From assembly GCA_031264975.1 (NCBI GenBank), contig JAISDH010000442.1:1-13682 (forward strand): 13,682 bases of DNA. Reading direction: 5' to 3'. This document shows, one piece after another, positions 7,503 through 13,682 of the stretch. The notes beneath the pieces are model-generated. The model ran no database searches, was not told where the DNA came from, and saw only the letters and a program-made list of their open reading frames with translations. Position 1 is the first letter of the stretch. Each line of letters starts with the position of its first letter. This stretch comes from Bacteroidales bacterium. GTDB taxonomy: Bacteria; Bacteroidota; Bacteroidia; Bacteroidales; WCHB1-69. Position numbers and translations under genes: made by a program.

Positions 7503-8048
7503 TTACAACTGAGCTATTGCTTTTTTAAATGCCAACCCTCTTGTTTGGTAATCAGGATAAAGGTTGTCGCACGCACAGCCTGTTGAAAGCAAAACAAGAT
7601 TTCCTCTCTTTGCCGAATAAAAGGCTTTTCGTACAGCATCTTCCATATCTCTTTCCTCATAGACAGATTCAACATAATTGGAAAATGCTCCCATTAGTTT
7701 CTGATTATTTTCCCCAATACAAATTAATGCCTTTACTCTCTGAGAAACATGACCCAGTAATTCCATATAATTAACTTCATGGTCATTTCCTCCGGCAATC
7801 CAGATTACATCGCTCTTAATCGTTTCAAAGCTATAATAAGTTGCATTAATGGTACAGGCTTTTGAATCATTGATAAAGTTCACTCCTTGATATTGAGTAA
7901 CATATTCTAATCTATGTTGTTCTTTATCAAATTGGTTAACAATTTCATGCCTGTTTGACGTCCGAATAGCGATTAATCTATTCTCTAAAATAGCAGCTTG
8001 TTCAGCTACAGTCTGTGATCTATCGATCATCAAATCCTCAATTCTCAT
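7503..8048 (-). CDS. murD: MurD C-terminal ligase domain only (N-terminal and ATPase domains missing)
   Basis: The full protein is UDP-MurNAc-L-alanine:D-glutamate ligase, normally about 440-450 residues. Only 181 are encoded here. Residues 10-30 resemble the end of the central domain, then QHRLE (44-48) and FINDSK (58-63) introduce domain 3. The UDP-binding Rossmann domain and the GTNGKT ATP-binding loop are absent. The reading frame upstream meets a stop codon inside mraY (about 8076-8078), so no longer version exists on this DNA. Residues that usually contact D-glutamate differ: DSKATN reads DSKACT (61-66), GGxDKG reads GGNDHE (86-91), and SPACASFD reads STGCACDN (155-162). Alone it cannot bind ATP as MurD does. 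It may be a decaying remnant, a split-enzyme subunit, a repurposed domain or an assembly artefact. The frame is intact and ends 1 nt before ftsW. Domain identity is secure; function is uncertain. Confidence 0.85.
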   Translation of the reverse strand: MRIEDLMIDRSQTVAEQAAILENRLIAIRTSNRHEIVNQFDKEQHRLEYVTQYQGVNFINDSKACTINATYYSFETIKSDVIWIAGGNDHEVNYMELLGHVSQRVKALICIGENNQKLMGAFSNYVESVYEERDMEDAVRKAFYSAKRGNLVLLSTGCACDNLYPDYQTRGLAFKKAIAQL

Positions 8049-8064
8049 AATAGATATATTTAAT

Positions 8065-9318
8065 TTAACGTAATTTTAATGTTATAATAGTAAGTACAGC
8101 GAGTATAATAGCAATGACAACAAATCGCTGTACAATCTTTGCTTCATGCATTCCTTTTTTCTGATAATGATGATGGATGGGAGTCATGAGAAAGACTCGT
8201 CTCCCTTCCCCATATCTTTTTTTCGTATATTTGAAATAGACTACCTGGATAATGACGGAAATAGTTTGTACGAAAAAGATTCCGCATAAAATAGGAATTA
8301 ACAGCTCTTTACGAATAATAATCGCAAACACAGCAATAATTCCCCCCAGCGCCAACGAGCCCGTATCGCCCATAAAAACTTGAGCAGGGTAAGTGTTCCA
8401 CCAATAAAATCCCAAGCAAGCCCCAACCAGCGCGCCTGTAAATATCATCAGTTCCCCCGTATTGGGAATATACATGATATTCAAGTAATCCGCAAAAATC
8501 GTATTACCCGACACGTATGCCAGCACCCCCAAGGTAGCCCCTATAATTCCTGATGTGGATATGGCTAATCCATCTAAACCGTCCGTTAGATTTGTTCCAT
8601 TGCTAACAGCGCAGATAATGAAAATAATAACAGGAATATAAATAAGCCACGCCCATTTTTGATAATCCTTGCCTACCCATTTTAGTAAAACCGAATAATC
8701 GAACTCATTACCTTTCACAAATGGAATAGTTGTTTTTGTTGATTTTCCTGTTTCGATTTTCTTATATTTACTGTTGGAAGAACTGTTTTCCACTCTAAAC
8801 ACCTCTTCCGTTTTTACATAGTCGGGATTGGATTCTTTTTCCATAATAACCACATCAGGATGAAAAAACAGGACTAACGCCACCGATAAGCCCAAGAGCG
8901 ATTGCCCAATGAGCTTTAGTTTGGACGGCAAGCCGCTTTTATTCTTTTTTACAACCTTGATATAATCATCAATAAATCCAAGTACTCCAAGCCATACCGT
9001 TGTCGCTATCATTAGCAGGATATAGACATTATTCAATTTATTGAATAATAAGACAGGAATTAGGATACTGAATATAATAATGATACCACCCATTGTAGGC
9101 GTTCCTTTTTTTTCTACCTGTCCGGTCAATCCCAAATCACGGATATCCTCTCCTATTTGTTTCTTCTTCAAAAATTTGATTACATATTTCCCAATGATTA
9201 ATGACAGAAATAGAGAAACTAATCCCGCTACTGCCGTTCTAAAGGAAATGTATTGAAAAACTCCGGTTCCCGGTATATTAAAGTTTTTGTCTAACCAATC
9301 AAAAAGATAATAAAACAT
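8065..9318 (-). CDS. mraY: MraY, phospho-N-acetylmuramoyl-pentapeptide transferase
   Basis: This integral membrane enzyme transfers phospho-MurNAc-pentapeptide to undecaprenyl phosphate, giving lipid I. Its 417 residues contain about ten hydrophobic segments. Diagnostic motifs are present in order: GTPTMGG (72-78), FIDDY (115-119, the Asp pair of the active site), NGTNLTDGLDGLA (240-252), MGDTGS (316-321) and the cytoplasmic PIHHHYQKKG (380-389). A hydrophilic stretch at about 158-208, rich in Lys, Ser and Thr, interrupts the membrane segments. It makes the protein longer than the ~360 residues of E. coli MraY, and comparable inserts are usual in Bacteroidetes. The gene follows murE by 10 nt. 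Its TAA lies only 16 nt before the start of the murD fragment. Confidence 0.97.
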   Translation of the reverse strand: MFYYLFDWLDKNFNIPGTGVFQYISFRTAVAGLVSLFLSLIIGKYVIKFLKKKQIGEDIRDLGLTGQVEKKGTPTMGGIIIIFSILIPVLLFNKLNNVYILLMIATTVWLGVLGFIDDYIKVVKKNKSGLPSKLKLIGQSLLGLSVALVLFFHPDVVIMEKESNPDYVKTEEVFRVENSSSNSKYKKIETGKSTKTTIPFVKGNEFDYSVLLKWVGKDYQKWAWLIYIPVIIFIICAVSNGTNLTDGLDGLAISTSGIIGATLGVLAYVSGNTIFADYLNIMYIPNTGELMIFTGALVGACLGFYWWNTYPAQVFMGDTGSLALGGIIAVFAIIIRKELLIPILCGIFFVQTISVIIQVVYFKYTKKRYGEGRRVFLMTPIHHHYQKKGMHEAKIVQRFVVIAIILAVLTIITLKLR

Positions 9319-9328
9319 ATTTGTTATT

Positions 9329-10786
9329 TTAGATTTTTAAATATTTCTTGGCAACTTCGACGTCATCGAAATTGTATTTTACTTTTTTTATTTCCTGATA
9401 CTTCTCATGTCCTTTCCCTGCAATCAAAATGATTTCTCCTTTTTTCGCAGTTGTAATTGCTACTTTAATAGCCTGTTTCCTGTCTGCGATGACCAATACT
9501 TTTTCGTCGTTATCATCATCTGAAATACCTTGCATCATATCATTAAGGATTGCCTCCGGCTCTTCATCACGAGGATTGTCCGATGAGAATATTACTTTGT
9601 CACTCAATTGACAGGCAATTTTTGCCATTTCAGGGCGTTTGGTTTTGTCTCTGTTGCCCCCACAACCAATGACGGTAGTTATTTTCTGCTCTCCATTTGT
9701 TATTTCCCGTATTGTATTCAGCACATTCAGTAATGCGTCCGGAGTATGAGCATAGTCAACAATGACAATTATATCCTGATTCCTAAAGATTGAAAATCTT
9801 CCTTCTGCCGGTTCAAGCATGCTCATTTTCAATAATAGCTCTTGCTTACTCATACCAAGCAAAATAGCTGTTGCATAAATGGAGAGTAAGTTATAGGCAT
9901 TAAATTTTCCAACCAATCGAAACCATACACTTTCGTTATCAATCATTAAATTCATCCCGTCCAAATTACTTTCGTTAATCTTGGCTTTAAAGTCAGAATG
10001 AATGGTTTGCAAACTGTATGTTTTGCGTGCAGCAATAGTGTTTTGCAACATGACTTTCCCATTAGGGTCGTCAATATTGACTAATGCAAATGCTGTTTTT
10101 GTAAGATTGTCAAAGAATAATTTCTTTGCAGTAAGATATTCTTTAAAGGTTTTGTGATAATCCAAATGCTCATGGGTAATGTTAGTAAAAACGCCACCGA
10201 CAAAGTGCAACCCCGCGATACGTTCCTGTACAATGGCGTGGGAACTCACTTCCATAAAACAATATTCGCAGCCTGCTGATACCATTTGTGCTAACAGGAA
10301 ATTTATCTGTATGGCGTCCGGCGTTGTATGTGTTGAAGAGACAGTGATTTGTCCAATTTTATTTTCAATAGTACTTAGCAGCCCTGTCTTAAATCCCAAG
10401 TTTGTAAATAATTGATAGAGCAAGGTTGCAGTCGTTGTTTTTCCATTTGTCCCTGTTATTCCTACCAATTTCAACTGTTTAGACGGATTGTTGTAAAAAT
10501 TACAAGATAAAAGCGCTAATGTATGCGGCGTTGATTTTACTTGTATATAAGTTATACCTTCCTTAAATTTCTCCGGAATCTGCTCAACAACAATACAAAC
10601 AGCTCCTTTTTCAATAGCCTGTTCTATATAATCATGTCCGTCTACTTTCGTCCCTTTTTGAGCGACAAATAAACAGGATTCTTTTACCTCTCGCGTATCA
10701 AAACAAACAGCTTCAATTCGTTTTTCAACCGAACCTGTTATGTGAAGTATAGAAACATTATTAATTAACTCTCTGATTGTTTTCAT
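9329..10786 (-). CDS. murE: MurE, UDP-MurNAc-L-Ala-D-Glu:meso-diaminopimelate ligase
   Basis: This cytoplasmic Mur ligase adds the third stem amino acid in an ATP-dependent step. Its 485 residues are the usual family length. The N-terminal UDP-binding domain includes FDTREVKESCLFVA (29-42). The central ATPase domain has the P-loop GITGTNGKTT (109-118), the substrate loop STHTTPD (151-157), HEHLDYH (205-211) and the Lys pair 221-222, where the carbamylated lysine is expected. The C-terminal domain carries DYAHTPD (344-350), DNPR (403-406) and GKGHEKYQ (457-464). DNPR is the established signature for meso-DAP specificity, against other motifs in L-Lys enzymes, so a DAP-type wall is inferred. 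The gene starts 12 nt after ftsI and ends 10 nt before mraY. Confidence 0.97.
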   Translation of the reverse strand: MKTIRELINNVSILHITGSVEKRIEAVCFDTREVKESCLFVAQKGTKVDGHDYIEQAIEKGAVCIVVEQIPEKFKEGITYIQVKSTPHTLALLSCNFYNNPSKQLKLVGITGTNGKTTTATLLYQLFTNLGFKTGLLSTIENKIGQITVSSTHTTPDAIQINFLLAQMVSAGCEYCFMEVSSHAIVQERIAGLHFVGGVFTNITHEHLDYHKTFKEYLTAKKLFFDNLTKTAFALVNIDDPNGKVMLQNTIAARKTYSLQTIHSDFKAKINESNLDGMNLMIDNESVWFRLVGKFNAYNLLSIYATAILLGMSKQELLLKMSMLEPAEGRFSIFRNQDIIVIVDYAHTPDALLNVLNTIREITNGEQKITTVIGCGGNRDKTKRPEMAKIACQLSDKVIFSSDNPRDEEPEAILNDMMQGISDDDNDEKVLVIADRKQAIKVAITTAKKGEIILIAGKGHEKYQEIKKVKYNFDDVEVAKKYLKI

Positions 10787-10798
10787 TTTATTTATAGT

Positions 10799-13021
10799 TT
10801 AATTTTCCAAAAATAGAATTGCTGTTTTTCCTGATACTTGTACATGATTTACTCTACCCCTACCTTTCACTTGTATAGCATATCCCATTTTTTCCAAGAG
10901 ATAAATTGCATCTTTCGCCGTTGCATATTTAAATTCAGAAAAAGCCTGTTTCTGAATCTTTTTAGGAGTGAAAACAAACTCATCGCTGCTATTCTTCGCG
11001 ATACTGATATATTGCTCTTCATTTTCCCAACTTACAGGCAACTGCAATTCATTGTATATTATATTCATGTCTTTTGCAAATACAAAGCGGCTGGTTGGAA
11101 CATTCTTTTTCGTATTTTTCTCTGATTTGCTTAGCTCAATTTCTACATCGTGCATATTGAGTTTTTCCGCAATTTCTTTGCAAACAGGCACCGCAACAAC
11201 GCTGCCGTCCAGTGGAGTACCTGAAACTAATACCAAACAGGTATATTTTGGTTTTTGACTTGGGAAATATCCAATAAAAGAGGAATTTTTTAAAGTAGAC
11301 GAATACTTTCTCTCTTTTTCATCATAGATAAAAGCCGTTCCGGTTTTCCCTGCTATCAATGGGTGATAGGTGAGATTAGTATCTTTATTCTTTATATATG
11401 CAAGATATTGGTCATCTCTTGCTCTTCTTGCAGAGCCTTCTGTAACAACAGCTTCTAAGCAATTTTTTGCTTTAGCAATTGTTGTAGGGGAACAAATAGC
11501 CACATTAATTGCTTCATGATAAATAGGAGCAAAACCTTTATTCGGCAAGGATATAGATTTTATTAAAGTAGGCTTTACATATATCCCATCATTAGCAACA
11601 GCATTGTAATAAGCAAGCATGTAAACAGGAGGCATTTTAATACTATACCCATGTGTAACATTCATATAGTCAGATTCTCTTGATGTAATAGGATTCAGAA
11701 TAGGTACCTGAGCCTGTGCTGTTTCTATTTTTAAATCCCTTTCTAACGACATCTTTTTTAGTACAAGAAGAAATGTACTGATATTAGGGTAAGATATTTT
11801 AGCCGCATAATACAGTCCCTTATTATCGGAAATAGCAAATGCTCTTTTTAATGAAAAGTTACCTTTATCACACGGCACAATTACATTTGTATCTATTTTT
11901 CCAGACTCAATGGCTGCAAGCAGGGTCATTAGTTTAAAAGTTGAACCAGGTTCATAGCGTTCTGTCGTTGCATGGTCTATCCTTTCTTCATATTGATTTC
12001 CTACTTTATCCAAGTTACAAATAGCTTTTATTTCTCCGGTTTTTACTTCCATTACAATAGCACATCCCCATGCAGCTTTCGACGCTAATAGTTGTTTTTC
12101 TAATGCATTCTTAGTTACACGCTGTATATCATTATTAATAGTCGTTATTACATCGCAGCCATTGTTAGGAGAAAGGTATCTGTTTTCTTTTAATCGGACA
12201 GTTTCATTATTTACTTTTAATATTCGATACGAGATTGATTCTCCTCTAAGCAATGAATCGTAATATCCTTCTATTCCACGTTTAAATACGATAGAATCTG
12301 TTTTGTTTTGGGCAGTAGTACTTTCAAATGTTCCTAAAATGCTTTTGGGATACCCACCCATTAATTGCCGCCTCACATCTCGCCTGTCTTTTTTACAACC
12401 TCCTTTAAATCGAACATCGCCTTTCCAAAGAGCAAATAAAGAATCAATTTCATTGATATCCTTCTGTCTTACCCATTCATTGGTACGATTGACATTAGAG
12501 ACCTTTACTTGTACATATTTTTTTCTCAGACTGTTAAGAATATCATATCCTTCTTTCTTTATATTATTATCTTTGCTTTTTGTTTGTTTTACAGCGGCTT
12601 TATATGCTTTTCGATAATCTAAATAGTCCTGCTTGATAAGTTTATTATAGCTACTAATTGATCTTTTGGGATTTATCCGATGAAAAATTCTAATTAATGA
12701 ATCTACATTGGACATAAACAAACTATCATTCTTATCATTTATATATATATAGGAAGGATACCAATATAAGTCATATATAAAGATATTGGAAAGCAAGACT
12801 GTACCGTCGTCTGAAAATATATTTCCTCTCTTACCGGAAACGGTATTTATTTCTGTCCTGAAAATCCGATTGTCAATAATCATTTCTTTATCGTCAGCTA
12901 TTTCTCCTCTGTAATATTTCCCCTTCTCGATTGCTAAAGAAACAATACGATACATAATCATTATTCCTAAAAATAGAATCATGATATAAACAAAAAAAAT
13001 ACTGATCTTAAATTTTTTCAT
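10799..13021 (-). CDS. ftsI: Septal class B penicillin-binding protein (FtsI/PBP3-like) with PASTA domain
   Basis: This 740-residue transpeptidase cross-links septal peptidoglycan in the periplasm. The order is a short cytoplasmic tail, a membrane anchor at about residues 8-26, and a pedestal that begins with the RGNIFSDDGTVLLSN motif (65-79). The transpeptidase domain has SxxK at S360-T-F-K363 (context YEPGSTFK), SxN at S398-D-N400 and KTG at 559-561. A single PASTA repeat forms the C-terminus (about 685-740). The catalytic triad motifs are all present, so activity is expected. The S360 to S398 spacing is 38 residues, about 14 shorter than my recollection of E. coli PBP3, and the middle residue of SxN is Asp. 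Its length of around 700 residues and the PASTA tail are usual for Bacteroidetes FtsI. It probably partners with FtsW, encoded downstream. Confidence 0.95.
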   Translation of the reverse strand: MKKFKISIFFVYIMILFLGIMIMYRIVSLAIEKGKYYRGEIADDKEMIIDNRIFRTEINTVSGKRGNIFSDDGTVLLSNIFIYDLYWYPSYIYINDKNDSLFMSNVDSLIRIFHRINPKRSISSYNKLIKQDYLDYRKAYKAAVKQTKSKDNNIKKEGYDILNSLRKKYVQVKVSNVNRTNEWVRQKDINEIDSLFALWKGDVRFKGGCKKDRRDVRRQLMGGYPKSILGTFESTTAQNKTDSIVFKRGIEGYYDSLLRGESISYRILKVNNETVRLKENRYLSPNNGCDVITTINNDIQRVTKNALEKQLLASKAAWGCAIVMEVKTGEIKAICNLDKVGNQYEERIDHATTERYEPGSTFKLMTLLAAIESGKIDTNVIVPCDKGNFSLKRAFAISDNKGLYYAAKISYPNISTFLLVLKKMSLERDLKIETAQAQVPILNPITSRESDYMNVTHGYSIKMPPVYMLAYYNAVANDGIYVKPTLIKSISLPNKGFAPIYHEAINVAICSPTTIAKAKNCLEAVVTEGSARRARDDQYLAYIKNKDTNLTYHPLIAGKTGTAFIYDEKERKYSSTLKNSSFIGYFPSQKPKYTCLVLVSGTPLDGSVVAVPVCKEIAEKLNMHDVEIELSKSEKNTKKNVPTSRFVFAKDMNIIYNELQLPVSWENEEQYISIAKNSSDEFVFTPKKIQKQAFSEFKYATAKDAIYLLEKMGYAIQVKGRGRVNHVQVSGKTAILFLEN

Positions 13022-13022
13022 T

Positions 13023-13484
13023 TCATTTCTCCTTTCCTTTATTTTCTACTTTTATTGTATATGGAATGTACCCGCTACTTTGAAATCCTTCTTCCTTTGC
13101 AATTATTAATAGTTCCTTTTCCTGTTTATCATCGATATTGTATTCTTCTTCAATGATATCCATCAAAACATCATTTATCTTTGTAATTTCGTCTTCAAGT
13201 TTTTCAATTTTTAATCTTTTTGATTGCGTATTTAAGCTATTATATATCAATGCAATAATCATGGCTACTACAATAATAAAGTATGGCAAATTTTTTTGAA
13301 AATTTACTTTTCTCAATATTCCCAATCCGAAAACATTATCGAATACCTTACGAATTTTTCTTCCCATATTTCCTTTGCCTTTTTGTGTATGGAGAACTCC
13401 GGATAAATTTTCAGACTTATTTTTATCTGAATATTTTTCTTTAGGCTTTGGGATATTTTTAACTGATCTAAATTTATTTGCCAT
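13023..13484 (-). CDS. ftsL: FtsL-like bitopic division protein (Bacteroidetes type)
   Basis: This 153-residue protein has a basic cytoplasmic N-terminus (about residues 1-63, rich in Lys and Arg) and one membrane helix at about residues 66-82 (LPYFIIVVAMIIALIY). A charged segment at about 84-120 follows (LKIEKLEDEITKIND) with heptad-like spacing, consistent with a periplasmic coiled coil. Size, topology and position between rsmH and ftsI fit FtsL, which in other bacteria recruits and activates the FtsW-FtsI synthase together with FtsB and FtsQ. FtsL proteins are poorly conserved, so the name rests on topology, the NSLNTQ-type segment after the helix and synteny. The stop codon lies 1 nt before the ftsI start, which suggests coupled translation. 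The N-terminal extension is longer than in E. coli FtsL, as is common in this phylum. Confidence 0.82.
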   Translation of the reverse strand: MANKFRSVKNIPKPKEKYSDKNKSENLSGVLHTQKGKGNMGRKIRKVFDNVFGLGILRKVNFQKNLPYFIIVVAMIIALIYNSLNTQSKRLKIEKLEDEITKINDVLMDIIEEEYNIDDKQEKELLIIAKEEGFQSSGYIPYTIKVENKGKEK

Positions 13485-13490
13485 TTTATT

Positions 13491-13682
13491 TTATTTTATT
13501 TCTGCTATTCTTAATTTTGCACTTCTACTTCTATTATTCTGTTCCAATTCTTTTTCATCGGGAACAATTGCTTTACGGTTTATCAAAACAAATGGAGATA
13601 AATCATTTCCATATAGGTCTTTTTCTATTTTATCATCAAAATTTCCACTTCTCATGAATACCTTTACCATTCGGTCTTCAAT
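13491..13682 (-). CDS. rsmH: RsmH (MraW), 16S rRNA m4C1402 methyltransferase, C-terminal end only
   Basis: Reading the minus strand from the window edge gives 63 codons followed by TAA, in one open frame. The gene runs off the right edge, so its start and the SAM-binding core are not visible. The peptide opens with IEDRMVKVFMRSG, which matches the SLEDRxVKxFxxxG block of RsmH. It ends with a segment containing RSRSAKLRIAE, the typical RsmH C-terminus (SRSAKLRxAE). RsmH methylates N4 of C1402 in 16S rRNA, and its gene commonly opens dcw clusters, directly before ftsL. Here its stop is 6 nt upstream of the ftsL-like start, which supports co-transcription. The family assignment is secure from the terminal motifs and the context. 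Nothing can be said about catalytic residues. Confidence 0.93.
   Translation of the reverse strand: MEDRMVKVFMRSGNFDDKIEKDLYGNDLSPFVLINRKAIVPDEKELEQNNRSRSAKLRIAEIK

Noticed and set aside
8049..8100. A longer MurD starting upstream in the same frame, overlapping mraY
   Set aside because: The frame reads TAA at 8076-8078, only about nine codons upstream of the ATG, so no extension is possible.
8780..8850. Foreign insertion in mraY (hydrophilic segment at about residues 158-208)
   Set aside because: Similar inserts in MraY are usual in Bacteroidetes, and the flanking motifs and frame are intact.

Overview
The window is most of a dcw (division and cell wall) cluster from a member of the phylum Bacteroidetes, probably close to Bacteroidales. 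All genes lie on the minus strand. The assignment rests on three things. The gene order is rsmH - ftsL-like - ftsI - murE - mraY - murD - ftsW - murG - murC - ftsQ - ftsA - ftsZ. MraY has a hydrophilic insert, FtsI has a C-terminal PASTA domain, and the FtsL and FtsQ proteins are of the Bacteroidetes type. The intergenic leaders are A-rich and lack clear Shine-Dalgarno sequences. MurE carries the DNPR motif, so the peptidoglycan is expected to be of the meso-diaminopimelate type.

Layout in transcription order, from the right end leftward: the 3' end of rsmH (13682-13491), ftsL-like (13484-13023), ftsI with PASTA (13021-10799), murE (10786-9329), mraY (9318-8065), a murD reduced to its C-terminal third (8048-7503), ftsW (7501-6317), murG (6313-5192), murC (5192-3834), ftsQ (3841-3029), ftsA (3019-1616) and ftsZ (1570-227). 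Up to ftsA the genes are separated by 16 nt or less, or overlap by 1 to 8 nt, so they look like one transcription unit with translational coupling. The only larger gap is the 45-nt AT-rich spacer before ftsZ. The operon promoter lies outside the window.

The genes cover lipid II synthesis (MurE, MraY, MurC, MurG, with MurD expected), septal polymerisation and cross-linking (FtsW and FtsI), the periplasmic linkers (FtsQ and FtsL) and the cytoplasmic ring (FtsA and FtsZ).

The most unusual observation is murD. Only 181 codons remain, homologous to the C-terminal ligase domain. The UDP-binding and ATP-binding domains are absent, and nothing else in the window could supply them. The ORF is intact, starts 16 nt after mraY and ends 1 nt before ftsW. 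Several residues that normally line the D-glutamate site are changed. The organism must have MurD activity from elsewhere, or the assembly has a deletion, or the fragment has a new role.

The 226 bases downstream of ftsZ hold no gene. They contain a mosaic of degenerate 7-bp tandem repeats of different sequence and a perfect 11-bp inverted repeat. The rest of the window is conventional housekeeping DNA, and I see no mobile element, tRNA, rRNA or CRISPR array.
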